DNA of 64,000 nt from Acidobacteriota bacterium (lineage in GTDB: Bacteria > Acidobacteriota > Blastocatellia > RBC074): positions 150,022 through 214,021 of the forward strand of contig JADJLO010000015.1 of assembly GCA_016710075.1 (NCBI GenBank), in the 5' to 3' direction. Shown one piece after another: positions 9,269-18,588 of this stretch. Under the pieces are notes generated by a model. That model saw nothing but the letters and a program-made list of their open reading frames with translations, was not told the DNA's origin and ran no database searches. The translations under genes were made by a program, and so were the position numbers. Position 1 is the first letter of the stretch. Each line of letters starts with the position of its first letter.

Positions 9269-10036
9269 ATGCGTATAACATTTCTTGGGACAGGCACATC
9301 GACAGGCATCCCCATGATCGGGTGCGACTGCATTACTTGCGGGTCAAATGATCCCCGGGATAAACGCCTTCGCACCGGATTGCTCATCGAAAACGATGGC
9401 ATGCGATTGATCGTCGACATCTCCGTGGATTTTCGCCAGCAGGCTCTGCGCGAACATCTGCACCGGCTGGACGCTGTGCTGATCACTCATTGTCATGCCG
9501 ACCACGTCTTTGGCCTCGATGACATCCGCCCTTTCAATTTCAGGCAGGGACCGATACCGGTATACGGTAGCGAGACGACATGGAAATATCTTCGCCAGGT
9601 CTTCTCCTATATTTTCGAGTCGAAACATATCGGAGGCGGGCTGCCGCAGCTCATTCCTCAGACGATCGATGGTGAATTTGAAGTCTGCGGGCTGCGCGTG
9701 ACTCCTTTTGATGTGATTCACGGAAATGGCAAGGTGACCGGTTTCAGATTCAGCGATGGCAATAAGGATGTCGCATTCGTCACCGACTGCAACATGATTC
9801 CCGAAGAGTCCCTGCACAAGATGCGAGACCTGGATCTGCTGATCATCGACGCGCTCAGATACAAACCGCACCCGACGCATCTTCACCTCGAACAGTCACT
9901 CGCTTATATCAAGGATCTCAAGCCGGGGCGGGCTCTGCTGACTCACATCGGGCACGATATCAAGTTCTCCGATGCCAGCCCACATCTCCCTTATGGCGTG
10001 GATCTGGCCTATGATGGCTTGAAAATCGAGTTGTAA
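9269..10036 (+). CDS. MBL-fold metallo-hydrolase, PhnP-like phosphodiesterase
   Basis: The 255-residue metallo-beta-lactamase-fold enzyme resembles PhnP, which opens 5-phosphoribosyl 1,2-cyclic phosphate. It begins with LGTGTSTGIPMIGCDCITC, as in the PhnP/RNase Z-like branch. HCHADHVFGLDDIRPFN is the HxHxDH metal motif, FVTDCN supplies the bridging Asp, and LTHIGHD near the C-terminus supplies the last His. No other phn genes are nearby, so the substrate may be another cyclic phosphate. It lies in a closely spaced run (DUF1844, this gene, ribF). Confidence 0.88.
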   Translation: MRITFLGTGTSTGIPMIGCDCITCGSNDPRDKRLRTGLLIENDGMRLIVDISVDFRQQALREHLHRLDAVLITHCHADHVFGLDDIRPFNFRQGPIPVYGSETTWKYLRQVFSYIFESKHIGGGLPQLIPQTIDGEFEVCGLRVTPFDVIHGNGKVTGFRFSDGNKDVAFVTDCNMIPEESLHKMRDLDLLIIDALRYKPHPTHLHLEQSLAYIKDLKPGRALLTHIGHDIKFSDASPHLPYGVDLAYDGLKIEL

Positions 10037-10070
10037 ACCTTGTTACCCCCGGCAGGATTATTGGCGACTG

Positions 10071-11024
10071 ATGAAAATTTTCAGAGGCATAAATCACTCC
10101 GATCTTGAACGTCCATCGGTGCTCACACTCGGCGTCTTTGACGGCCTGCATCTTGGGCATCAGGAGATAGTCAGAACCGTCGTCGAAAGGGCGATTCTTC
10201 TCGATGCGGTGCCGACTCTGATCACTTTCGACCCTCATCCGCGGCAGGTGCTCAAGCCCGAAACGGCTCCCCCTCTGCTACAGACATTCTCCCAGAAGAT
10301 GGAAGGCCTGAAGCAACTCGGCATCCGGCAGGTCGTGGTTTTGGAGTTCAACCAGGAACTGGCTTCCGTTCCGGCGGAGGATTTTATCAGGCGATATATG
10401 GTTGAAGCTCTTCAGGCTCGCGAGGTATTCCTTGGAAAAGGTTTCGCCTTTGGCAATCAAAGGCGGGGAAACATCGATCTGCTCAGGGAAATGAGCGTCA
10501 ATCTCGGTTTCAATGCAGCCGAGGTTCCTGAAATCCAGCTTGGAGGCCGCCGCATCAGCTCGACCATGAGCCGCAGACTGCTCAAGTCGGGCAGGGTTAA
10601 CCTGGCGCGCAAGATGCTTGGCCGGGCTTACGGCATCGAGGGCATTGTCACTCGCGGGCACGGCATCGGCAGGCAACTGCTCTATCCCACTGCAAATCTC
10701 GAAATTCAGAACCGCGTCGTCCCCTCGGATGGCGTCTACATTACACTTTGCCTGGTTGACCAGGTCTGGTATCGCAGCGTGACAAATATCGGCAAGCGCC
10801 CGACTTTTGGCGGAGAAATCGAATCAAAAGTCGAGACTCATCTGCTCGATTTCGACAGGGATCTTTACGATCAGACAATCAGAATCAGGCTCCTCCACAG
10901 ATTGCGAGGCGAAAAGAAATTTTCGGGAGTCGATCAGTTGAAGTCTCAAATAGCGTATGATTGTGATCGTGCGGTAAGATATTTCAGCTCGGATTTTATT
11001 CGACGCAACCTGCAATACGTTTGA
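10071..11024 (+). CDS. ribF: bifunctional riboflavin kinase / FAD synthetase
   Basis: RibF phosphorylates riboflavin to FMN and adenylates FMN to FAD. At 317 residues it has the usual length. The N-terminal adenylyltransferase domain shows LGVFDGLHLGHQEI with the nucleotidyl-transferase GxHxGH-like motif, and ITFDPHPRQVL. The C-terminal kinase domain (about 190-310) shows RAYGIEGIVTRGHGIGR and LYPTANLEI, the nucleotide/flavin-binding signature. A weak GGCAGGA ribosome site precedes the ATG. Only 34 bases separate it from the preceding gene, so no FMN riboswitch can lie directly upstream. Confidence 0.96.
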   Translation: MKIFRGINHSDLERPSVLTLGVFDGLHLGHQEIVRTVVERAILLDAVPTLITFDPHPRQVLKPETAPPLLQTFSQKMEGLKQLGIRQVVVLEFNQELASVPAEDFIRRYMVEALQAREVFLGKGFAFGNQRRGNIDLLREMSVNLGFNAAEVPEIQLGGRRISSTMSRRLLKSGRVNLARKMLGRAYGIEGIVTRGHGIGRQLLYPTANLEIQNRVVPSDGVYITLCLVDQVWYRSVTNIGKRPTFGGEIESKVETHLLDFDRDLYDQTIRIRLLHRLRGEKKFSGVDQLKSQIAYDCDRAVRYFSSDFIRRNLQYV

Positions 11025-11074
11025 ATCGTAAAGCTTAAGTGTGATTTCTAAGGATAGCGGAAACAGGGAAAGAG

Positions 11075-12625
11075 ATGGCATTAGCGGAACGTCAGATTGA
11101 TCGAAATATCGAGCAGCGAAATGCGATGCAGGCTCAAACGGCCGAACTGGTCGAGCCGGCCTCGTCGGCATACATCGCCAGATATAAACGCGATGAACTG
11201 TTGAAAGGCCATGGCTGGCGTGGCTGGCTGCGCGCTCTTTACATCATCAGCACATTTGCGCTCTATCATTTATTCGTCTTCTCCTACCATCGCGGCTGGT
11301 TTATCGGGAAGAAAGAAGAATCCGAAGAGAAGCATCTGCAATGGCAGGCTCAGTGGATCAGCGGGCAGTTCCTGAAACTCGGCCCGACTTTCATCAAGAT
11401 TGGTCAGGCAGTTTCCACGCGCGCAGACCTGTTGCCGCTCGCCTACGTCAAGGAATTCAGCAAGCTACAGGACAGCGTCCCGGCTTTCCCTCAGGCAGAT
11501 GCCATGGGAATTATCGAACGGGAGCTCGACAAGCCGGTCAATCAACTGTTTGCCGAGATCGAATCGGAGCCGATCGCTGCGGCATCTCTTGGCCAGGTTT
11601 ACCGGGCGCGGCTGCACTCCGGCGAGACTGTAGCCGTCAAAGTCCAGCGCCCGAACCTCGAAAAGACGATCAATTTCGACCTCGCCGTCCTCAGACGGAT
11701 GGCTCGATTCCTGACCCGCTACCCGAACCTGATCAGAGGAGTGGATTGGGAAGGCACACTCGATGAATTCGCCGCCGTCATCTTCGAAGAGATGGATTAT
11801 GTCCAGGAAGGCCGTAACGCCGAGGTCTTCAGCGAGAACTTCCGCAAGTGGCCGAATGTACACGTCCCGAAGATTTACTGGACTCACTCGTCTCCTCGCG
11901 TTCTTACCATGGAATTCATAGAGGGAACGAAAGTCCTCGATTTTCAATCCCTCAGCGAGCGCGGAATCCATCCTCCCGATGTCGTCAAGCTGATTGCCAG
12001 GACTTATCTCAAGCAGCTTCTGGAAGACGGATTTTTTCACGCCGATCCGCACCCTGGAAATATACGCATCATGCCCGACGGGCGGCTGGCTTTCTTCGAT
12101 TTCGGCATGGTCGGACGAATCTCGCCGAAGCTTCAGACCATGATGATTGATGCCTTCTTTCACATCATCGAACGAGATGTGAAAGGACTGACTCAGGATC
12201 TGATCAATCTCAATTTCCTTGCCCCCTCGATCGATCCGGATATCATCAGACCCGTGGTCGAAAAGCTTTTTACCGACTATCTCAACCTTAAACTCGGCGA
12301 TATTCGGTTCAAGGACCTGACCTATGAGCTTGCCGAGGTGATCTACGAATATCCTTTCGTTATCCCTGCTCACTTCACTTACATCATGAAAGCCATCATG
12401 ACCCTGGAAGGCGTTGGTATCGTCATGGATCCCAATTTCAGCTTCTTCGATGTCGCTAAGCCATACGCCAAGGAGTTCATGCTTAAACGCGAAGGTCGTT
12501 ACTTCCGCGATATGATCATCAAGAAGCTGATCTACGGCGAGTCCGACGAAATTCAATGGGGCAAAATGTGGAAACTCGCTAAAATGGCTTTCAAGTGGTA
12601 CTACGACAGTCTCGATATTTCGTGA
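11075..12625 (+). CDS. ABC1/UbiB (AarF) family atypical protein kinase
   Basis: The 516-residue member of the ABC1/ADCK/UbiB family carries the diagnostic motifs in order: FIKIGQAVSTRADLLP (KxGQ motif), AAASLGQVYRARL (Ala-rich nucleotide loop), VAVKVQRPN (catalytic Lys), DGFFHADPHPGNI and FFDFGMVG (catalytic and metal-binding residues). Hydrophobic segments occur near residues 50-75; the usual C-terminal membrane hairpin is not obvious. Family members support ubiquinone or other isoprenoid-lipid metabolism as ATPases. No quinone genes are adjacent, so the partner is unknown. GGGAAAGAG before the ATG is a good ribosome site. Confidence 0.93.
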   Translation: MALAERQIDRNIEQRNAMQAQTAELVEPASSAYIARYKRDELLKGHGWRGWLRALYIISTFALYHLFVFSYHRGWFIGKKEESEEKHLQWQAQWISGQFLKLGPTFIKIGQAVSTRADLLPLAYVKEFSKLQDSVPAFPQADAMGIIERELDKPVNQLFAEIESEPIAAASLGQVYRARLHSGETVAVKVQRPNLEKTINFDLAVLRRMARFLTRYPNLIRGVDWEGTLDEFAAVIFEEMDYVQEGRNAEVFSENFRKWPNVHVPKIYWTHSSPRVLTMEFIEGTKVLDFQSLSERGIHPPDVVKLIARTYLKQLLEDGFFHADPHPGNIRIMPDGRLAFFDFGMVGRISPKLQTMMIDAFFHIIERDVKGLTQDLINLNFLAPSIDPDIIRPVVEKLFTDYLNLKLGDIRFKDLTYELAEVIYEYPFVIPAHFTYIMKAIMTLEGVGIVMDPNFSFFDVAKPYAKEFMLKREGRYFRDMIIKKLIYGESDEIQWGKMWKLAKMAFKWYYDSLDIS

Positions 12626-12652
12626 TCTCTCTTTTTTAACTCAGGAGGCAAG

Positions 12653-13411
12653 GTGGATTGCGCGGCGAAACCAGTTCTGGTCACTGGAGCGTCACAGGGT
12701 ATAGGGCGTGAAATAGCGCGGCAATTCGCTGGTCTCGGTGCTCGCGTGGCCATTCATTACTTTCGCAAACTGGATGAGGCTCAAAAGACTCTGGCATCAA
12801 TGAGTGGAAGCGGGCACATGCTTGTCCAGGCGGATCTGACAGATAACGATCAGGCGAAAAAAATGGTGGAACAGGTAATCGCTGAGTTCGGCCGGCTGGA
12901 TGTTCTGGTCAACAATGCCGGCATGTTCGAGCCTCATCCGATTGCGAAAGTCAGCTTCGATGACTGGCAGGGCGCGTGGCGAAGGACGATCGATGCCAAT
13001 CTGATCGCTCCGGCGAATATTACTTACTGGGCGGCTCAGAAGATGATCAGTCAGGGAGGCGGCAGGATAGTCAATGTCTCGTCGCGCGGGGCATTTCGGG
13101 GTGAGCCGGACGCACCCGCCTACGGCGCCAGCAAGGCGGGCCTCAATGCAATGAGCCAGTCGCTGGCTCAGGCGCTTGCTCCTCACAATGTTTTCGTCTG
13201 TGTCGTCGCGCCTGGATTCGTCGATACCGAAAGAGTCGCTTACAAGGTTCAGGGATCGGCCGGAGAAGCCATACGTAATCAGAGCCCGCTCAATCGCGTA
13301 GCCACCTCGGATGAGGTTGCAAGAACCGTAGTCTTTCTGGCTTCCGAAGGCACGGATTTTCTGACAGGCTGCATCGTCGATATCAACGGGGCCTCGTACC
13401 TGCGTTCCTGA
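12653..13411 (+). CDS. SDR family oxidoreductase (FabG-like)
   Basis: A 252-residue classical short-chain dehydrogenase/reductase. VTGASQGIGREIA is the Rossmann glycine motif, VNNAGMF the NNAG motif, VSSRGAF carries the catalytic Ser, and YGASKAG the Tyr-x-x-x-Lys pair. The C-terminal DINGASYL fits the family. Start is GTG 12653, supported by AGGAGGCAAG directly upstream. It is 27 bases after the UbiB-like gene and probably the last gene of that run. FabG-type 3-oxoacyl reductase or sugar/alcohol dehydrogenase are both possible. It ends against an inverted repeat and faces ackA. Confidence 0.92.
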   Translation: MDCAAKPVLVTGASQGIGREIARQFAGLGARVAIHYFRKLDEAQKTLASMSGSGHMLVQADLTDNDQAKKMVEQVIAEFGRLDVLVNNAGMFEPHPIAKVSFDDWQGAWRRTIDANLIAPANITYWAAQKMISQGGGRIVNVSSRGAFRGEPDAPAYGASKAGLNAMSQSLAQALAPHNVFVCVVAPGFVDTERVAYKVQGSAGEAIRNQSPLNRVATSDEVARTVVFLASEGTDFLTGCIVDINGASYLRS

Positions 13412-13420
13412 GACGGAGAG

Positions 13421-13550
13421 GATTACGAAACATACAAAAAGAGATAACAAAACAAAAAAAAAAAGGAGGAAAAAAAAACGGGGGGGTTGGACAGCCGCCG
13501 GCTGGCAGGTCAAATGAGCGCCTGAAAAACTTTTTGTCTGTTTCGTAATC
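13421..13550. repeat. inverted repeat of dispersed family A between convergent genes
   Basis: Left arm 13421-13441 begins GATTACGAAACATACAAAA; right arm 13530-13550 is its reverse complement with one mismatch. The loop contains an A-rich run and a run of seven G, which look low quality. It lies between the convergent SDR and ackA genes and could act as a two-way terminator. Other copies are at 18932, 25322, 35406, 52802 and 60768. Confidence 0.9.
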
Positions 13551-13559
13551 TTCACTGTC

Positions 13560-14807
13560 TCAGGCCTTCGGGTCGCCCTTGAGCACGCACCTTGCGGTGT
13601 CGCGGGCGATCAGCAGTTCTTCATCGGTTGGAATCACATAAGCCGTCAGTCTCGAACCTGGTTTTGAGAAGCTTCCTTCGCTTCCGCCGGTCAATTCCAT
13701 GTTCCGGCTTTGATCGATTTCGAGCCCCATCCAGTTCAATCCCTCACAGATTTGAGAGCGAATTTCAGGAGCATTTTCCCCGATTCCCCCGGTAAAGATG
13801 ATTGCATCGGTTCCTCCCGTTGCTGCAAGATAAGCGCCGATATATTTCCTCACTCGGTAGCAGAAAATTGTGATGGCCAGGATAGCGCGTCGATCCTTGT
13901 TTTCATGTGCTTCCTCCAGCAGTTCGCGCATATCATTGGTCAGGCCCGATATTCCCAGCAGCCCCGATTGTTTGTTGAGAAGGCTCTCAAGTTCGTGCGA
14001 CGTGAGGCCTTCTTTCGTGGCCAGAAAGTCGAGTATCGATGGATCGATATCTCCCGAACGGGTTCCCATGACCAGTCCTTCAAGCGGAGTCATCCCCATC
14101 GAAGTGTCGATTGAATTCCCGCCCTTGATTGCCGTCGCAGAGCAGCCGTTGCCGAGATGGATCGTAATGATGGTGACCTGATCGCGTGGAATGTCGCGAA
14201 TGGTCCGATATCTGTATGCCACGTAGCGGTGAGAAGTCCCGTGAAATCCGTATCTGCGCACTTTATGCCGCCGGTAAAGCTGGTACGGCAGGGCATACAG
14301 AAACGCATGTTCCGGAAGTGTCTGGTGAAAAGCCGTGTCGAAAACAGAAACCTGTGGAATGGCTTTTCCCAGGAGATCCCGCGAGGCAATGATACCTTTG
14401 ATGTTGGCGGGATTGTGCAACGGTGCGAGGTCGATGCAGTCGTCAAGGCTCTTCAGCACATCATCGTTAATCATGACGGACTGGGTGAATCGTTCACCTC
14501 CATGGACGACTCTGTGTCCGACTGCATGAATGTCGGAGATGCTCCTGATATCTTCCGGCCCCTCCCCGGAGGCGCAGGCCCATCTTAATATGAAATCGAC
14601 TGTGGATCGCAGGTCGCGAAGCTGCGCCGTAGTTCTCGACTTGGGCTTGTTTTCAGCCTCCATCGTGCAGATGGCCTCGCCTCCGATGTGTTCGATTACA
14701 CCTCTGACGAGTCGCCGGTCATTGTTATTGGCTATCTTTTCCAGATCGGTCGAAATAATCTGGAATTTCACAGTTGAACTACCACAGTTAAGAACAAGTA
14801 TATTCAT
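13560..14807 (-). CDS. ackA: acetate kinase
   Basis: AckA interconverts acetate + ATP and acetyl phosphate + ADP. At 415 residues it is of normal length. MNILVLNCGSSTVKFQI is the N-terminal phosphate-binding signature, VHGGERF the substrate-binding turn, FDTAFHQTLP the catalytic Asp region, YGFHGTSH and IHLGNGCSATAI the adenine/phosphate loops, and FTGGIGENAPEIR the C-terminal signature. No phosphotransacetylase gene is adjacent. The ATG at 14807 has no strong Shine-Dalgarno sequence. The 127-base gap to the next minus-strand gene holds nothing I recognise. Confidence 0.97.
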   Translation of the reverse strand: MNILVLNCGSSTVKFQIISTDLEKIANNNDRRLVRGVIEHIGGEAICTMEAENKPKSRTTAQLRDLRSTVDFILRWACASGEGPEDIRSISDIHAVGHRVVHGGERFTQSVMINDDVLKSLDDCIDLAPLHNPANIKGIIASRDLLGKAIPQVSVFDTAFHQTLPEHAFLYALPYQLYRRHKVRRYGFHGTSHRYVAYRYRTIRDIPRDQVTIITIHLGNGCSATAIKGGNSIDTSMGMTPLEGLVMGTRSGDIDPSILDFLATKEGLTSHELESLLNKQSGLLGISGLTNDMRELLEEAHENKDRRAILAITIFCYRVRKYIGAYLAATGGTDAIIFTGGIGENAPEIRSQICEGLNWMGLEIDQSRNMELTGGSEGSFSKPGSRLTAYVIPTDEELLIARDTARCVLKGDPKA

Positions 14808-14934
14808 AATGTAATTTTATAATCATAAGCTTTCGATAACATTCGTTTCAAGGCAAGGCTGAATTTCGATTCGAACGCAGATCACCCAATCTAGTTCGTA
14901 ATCTATCTTTCTTCCTTTCTTCATTTCTTCCGGC

Positions 14935-15702
14935 TCAGTATTCGAAAACAGGGCTGAGGCAGGTCAGACCGGCTTCAGCCTTCTGTAATTCGCCTATCTC
15001 GATCTCGACTGGTTTGAATCCCCTGGATTCGAGTATTTCTCCGGTTTTGGGATTTCCGGCCGGGATCAACAATGAGTTTCCGATCTTCAAAGTATTTGCC
15101 GCCCAGGCTTCAAACGGATCGATTTCGATCAGTTCAAACCCGCTGAAGATATCCGGATTGATCCAGTTTGGGTTGATCAGAACTGTGTTATTCCCGATGA
15201 AAGTGCAGGCGGTTTTGAGGTGAAGGCAACCTTTGACGGGAACCGGGATCACCTGATAGCCGTAATTTGCAGTAATCAATTGCAGCTGCCTGATTCCATC
15301 AAGATTCGTTCTTCCAGTCAGACCGGCGAATAGTTTTTTGCCGATGCGCAGGATGTCGCCACCTTCAAGCGTGGCGGGTTCCTCTATGTTATTTACGGGC
15401 CGGAAATTGCGCAGGCATTCTCTGACAGCCTGAGTTTCGTTTTGCCTGCTTTCCACGCCGGGCCGCGTTATGATGGCAATCTCGTCCAGCACGACAGCCG
15501 TATCCTCTATGAAAACAGCATCAGGCATGTCGTCGGCTGATGTCAGTTCGATTAATTCAACCCCAAGGCTGGAGAGAAGATTCCTGTATGTTTTGTGTTG
15601 ATCGATCGCTTTCGAAATATCCATCTGAGAGCGATCGATGAAAGTCAGCTCGCAATATCCGAGGCTGGAGCTCACTGCTCGTGTGATTGCAATTGTCGGC
15701 AT
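14935..15702 (-). CDS. dimethylarginine dimethylaminohydrolase-like enzyme (arginine deiminase superfamily)
   Basis: A 255-residue guanidine-modifying enzyme of the DDAH branch, which hydrolyses N-methylated arginines to citrulline. Visible landmarks are DAVFIEDTAVVLDEIAIITR (Asp/Glu substrate contacts), LEGGDILRIGKKLFAGLTGR, CLHLKTACTFI with the catalytic His, and AGLTCLSPVF with the nucleophilic Cys close to the C-terminus. The start is only 7 bases after the stop of the upstream secreted-protein gene, so the two form a unit. Which guanidine is used cannot be told. Confidence 0.88.
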   Translation of the reverse strand: MPTIAITRAVSSSLGYCELTFIDRSQMDISKAIDQHKTYRNLLSSLGVELIELTSADDMPDAVFIEDTAVVLDEIAIITRPGVESRQNETQAVRECLRNFRPVNNIEEPATLEGGDILRIGKKLFAGLTGRTNLDGIRQLQLITANYGYQVIPVPVKGCLHLKTACTFIGNNTVLINPNWINPDIFSGFELIEIDPFEAWAANTLKIGNSLLIPAGNPKTGEILESRGFKPVEIEIGELQKAEAGLTCLSPVFEY

Positions 15703-15709
15703 GAATTTT

Positions 15710-17029
15710 CTATTGAAGGACGATCGGCAGTTCGATCATCTCGCCGTGCAGTAGTTTGATTGCCCCGGAAGGCCTGACTGTCAAAGATTTCCCTGGATGA
15801 AACCTGTCATCGAGCAGGAACACCCTGTCCACAGAGCTGATTTCGCAGAATGCGGTTGCGGCTCGGGCCACCTCTTCTCGCGTTTTCGGCGAAGACGGCA
15901 GGTCGCAGCGCGCGGCGATTTTCTCTATCTGATCGATACTGATTCTGCCAGGGAGTCTGATGCTGGTTCTGAAATATCCGCTTCGATCGATCTTGTAAGA
16001 CCCGATTCCGAGATCGGATGTATGCCAAAGAGGATTGTTTTTGAGCTTTACGGCGAAACTGATTGCCGAGCCATTCTGCTGAGTTGAACCGGCATCGATG
16101 TATAGATAATTTCTCAGATCGTTGATTTTGGCGCCCAGTGTTCGCTCATCGGTGATCTTTCCTTCCCGGACCATCTCCTGAGCCATGATTGTGTGAGTCC
16201 ACGGATGCAGATCCATGACATGTTCGCGAGGAGCGCGGCTCAGATCGGCGGCAACAGGCGTCAAGGCGAACCGCATCTCGCTCTGACCCTGATCCGAGAA
16301 GTTATTGTTATCGGAGGCGACAAGCATCACGGGATGATTCCCCTCATACTGCCCCTTGAAGTTTTTGGTCTCGTGATTGACTCCCTGATAGATGGATTTA
16401 AGAGGATTGCCCTCCTCGTCGATCTGGGTCTCGATCACCCACTCGATGTCAGTTGTCCGGCCCCAGCGCGACATCAGACCGCTCGTCTGCGTGCCGCCGT
16501 CCTCGTTGCTGAAGATCATCGTGTATCGCAGCGACGTCAAACTGCCGTTTCGTATCGTTTCACAATAGATGAGCAGCGGAATATCGGTGAATTTTCCGAT
16601 CGTATTCTGCCTGGCATAAAGGACCGGGGCATTTGCAACCATCGCGAATTCAGGATCTCTTCTGTCCAGCAGCCTGATCCTCGAATCCCTGATCTCGATC
16701 TTCCTGGATTGCGGCGCCGACTGAAAAGGATTGAATAGTATTTTTACCTCGTGCTCGCCGGGCTTGACTCTGCCGAGCATCAACCGATAGGTAAAATCCC
16801 CTTCGCCGCCGAACAGGATCCAGTCCTGTGAGCGCAGCCTGTCAACGAAGACAGTTGCCGCTGCCGCTTCGCGCCCCGCACCTCTCCACGATGAACCCGG
16901 CGCTCTCGCCTTTATCTCGATTACCGCTTCGGATTCAACCGTTACCTTGAATCTCTTTTCCAGCAGGGATTGCGAATATCCACCGGGACAGGCACACACC
17001 AGTATCGTTAAAATCATCAAGAACTTCAT
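15710..17029 (-). CDS. secreted protein of unknown function
   Basis: A 439-residue protein with an N-terminal signal peptide (MKFLMILTILVCACPGGYSQ, probable cleavage after YSQ or a lipobox-like VCAC), hence exported. I do not recognise a family. The N-terminal third looks beta-rich with a carbohydrate- or cell-envelope-like feel (VESEAVIEIKARAPGSSW, GEHEVKILFNP), and the rest is mixed alpha/beta without repeats or a clear catalytic motif. It is translationally close to the DDAH-like gene (7-base gap). GAGAGAAGC lies before the ATG. Confidence 0.75.
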   Translation of the reverse strand: MKFLMILTILVCACPGGYSQSLLEKRFKVTVESEAVIEIKARAPGSSWRGAGREAAAATVFVDRLRSQDWILFGGEGDFTYRLMLGRVKPGEHEVKILFNPFQSAPQSRKIEIRDSRIRLLDRRDPEFAMVANAPVLYARQNTIGKFTDIPLLIYCETIRNGSLTSLRYTMIFSNEDGGTQTSGLMSRWGRTTDIEWVIETQIDEEGNPLKSIYQGVNHETKNFKGQYEGNHPVMLVASDNNNFSDQGQSEMRFALTPVAADLSRAPREHVMDLHPWTHTIMAQEMVREGKITDERTLGAKINDLRNYLYIDAGSTQQNGSAISFAVKLKNNPLWHTSDLGIGSYKIDRSGYFRTSIRLPGRISIDQIEKIAARCDLPSSPKTREEVARAATAFCEISSVDRVFLLDDRFHPGKSLTVRPSGAIKLLHGEMIELPIVLQ

Positions 17030-17072
17030 TATTGCTTCTCTCCAACTGAAAATAATCAGACCATAAAATAAA

Positions 17073-17116
17073 AATCAGGATTGGCGGAATTATAAATCAT
17101 TCCATCAATCCTGATT
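17073..17116. repeat. long hairpin in divergent intergenic region
   Basis: AATCAGGATTG (17073-17083) and CAATCCTGATT (17106-17116) are perfect inverted arms, with inner arms GGAAT/ATTCC separated from them by 2-base bulges and an 8-base loop. The hairpin lies in the 344-base region 17030-17373 between divergent genes, where I see nothing else. It could be an operator, an RNA hairpin in the leader of either gene, or a repeat remnant. Confidence 0.7.
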
Positions 17117-17373
17117 AGTCAATCCAATGATCGTTGTCCTTTCCTGTTTGGAAATAAAATTTCAATGCAAACTGCTGCCGGATTGTTGAGTCCCCAGCCT
17201 TGTCAGAATTCATACGGAATTCGAGATCAGATTGTCTCGCGAAGATTAATTATGTGGCTCTTTTTTCCAGAGAGGGTGATAAAATTCGCTTGCTCAGGCG
17301 ATTTGAAATAATATGTCGCCGTTTGGGTGATCAGGAAATTGCCGAAATCGGGTTAAACAAGGAACACACAACT

Positions 17374-18558
17374 ATGAACAATGGATCCCGCCTCAACGAC
17401 ATTCTCAAATCGTCGATGCTCTCTTTGGTGATGTCGCTGCTTTTTGCTCTGACAGTAATGGGCCAGGCGCCCGCATCCGTACAAAAGGCGCCTGAACAAA
17501 AGGCGCCTGAGAGTCTGAGTGCCGCCGAGTTTTCGAAGCTGATCAACGAGATGTCGGAAGAGGGCGGGTATTTCCGGTCGGATAATTTCACCTCGAATGA
17601 GACTTCATATCTGCATATCGTGGACAAGATGCGCCAGCTCGGAGCCTCCGGTGGAGCATACATCGGCGTCGGCCCCGAACAGAATTTCACCTACATCGCA
17701 AAAATACGCCCGAAGATAGCCTTCATCATGGATATTCGTCGTCAGGCGGTCATCCAGCATTTGATGTATAAAGCGATCTTTCATCTATCGCCGACCCGCG
17801 CTCAGTTTCTTTCACGTCTGTTGAGTCGGCCGCTTCCTAAAGAGAAGCCCCCGGAGCCCGATGCGCCGCTCAATGATCTGCTGGCCTTTTTTACCAAGGT
17901 CCCGGCAGATGAACAGGCTTATAAGTCAAACCTCGAAGATATCAAAAAAGCCATTCAGGAAGAGTTCAAGTTCAAGTTATCCGAGAGTGACCAGAAAAGC
18001 CTTGAATACGTTTACAACAGTTTTCGGGAAGACGGCCTCGATATTTCGTACCGGATGGATGGCGGTTCCTGGGGATACAACTATTTCCCCACGCTGCAGG
18101 AGATACTTGCCGGAACCGATCTCAACGGCAAGCAGGGCAACTTTCTTGCCGCCAGGGAAGACTATGATTTCCTGCGGGAATTCAATCGCAGGAATCTGCT
18201 GATTCCCATCGTCGGTGATTTTGGCGGAAATAAAGCGCTGGTGGCGATTGGCGACTATCTGAGAAGTCACGGCCTGACCGTCACCGCTTATTATACGTCG
18301 AATGTCGAGCAGTATCTTTTCGGAAGTGATTCTTTCAACGCCTGGGCCAACAATGTGAAAAGACTCCCGGTGAATGACAAGAGCCTCTTTATCAGGGCCA
18401 TCGCCGGACGGATGCCTCATCCGGCAAGGCTGCCGGGCCACAGGCTGGCCACATTGCTGCAGCAGATGACTGTATTCATCAAGGATTTCAATGAAGGTTT
18501 ATATCCCTCATACAACGATCTGATCACAACTCATTACATCTTCGCAGACAAACCATGA
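17374..18558 (+). CDS. LIC_10091-like conserved exported protein
   Basis: With ATG 17374 the product has 394 residues and a hydrophobic N-terminus (MLSLVMSLLFALTVMGQ) that looks like a signal peptide; a longer reading from 17200 puts this internally and is less likely. The segment GASGGAYIGVGPEQNFTYIA, then RPKIAFIMDIRRQAVIQHLM and LSPTRAQFLSRLLSRP, is the conserved core of LIC_10091-type proteins, whose function is unknown. A duplicated QKAPEQKAPE lies after the signal peptide. It is followed 30 bases later by the DUF3303 gene. Confidence 0.82.
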   Translation: MNNGSRLNDILKSSMLSLVMSLLFALTVMGQAPASVQKAPEQKAPESLSAAEFSKLINEMSEEGGYFRSDNFTSNETSYLHIVDKMRQLGASGGAYIGVGPEQNFTYIAKIRPKIAFIMDIRRQAVIQHLMYKAIFHLSPTRAQFLSRLLSRPLPKEKPPEPDAPLNDLLAFFTKVPADEQAYKSNLEDIKKAIQEEFKFKLSESDQKSLEYVYNSFREDGLDISYRMDGGSWGYNYFPTLQEILAGTDLNGKQGNFLAAREDYDFLREFNRRNLLIPIVGDFGGNKALVAIGDYLRSHGLTVTAYYTSNVEQYLFGSDSFNAWANNVKRLPVNDKSLFIRAIAGRMPHPARLPGHRLATLLQQMTVFIKDFNEGLYPSYNDLITTHYIFADKP

Positions 18559-18588
18559 TTTTAAGAAACATCAGGAATCCTTATCAGT

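Noticed and set aside
10037..10070. Possible FMN riboswitch upstream of ribF
   Set aside because: Only 34 bases separate the genes, far too short for an RFN element, and no RFN-like conserved segments are seen.
13442..13529. A-rich and G-rich loop as a regulatory or coding element
   Set aside because: It is low-complexity sequence within the loop of a repeat pair; its run lengths may be unreliable.
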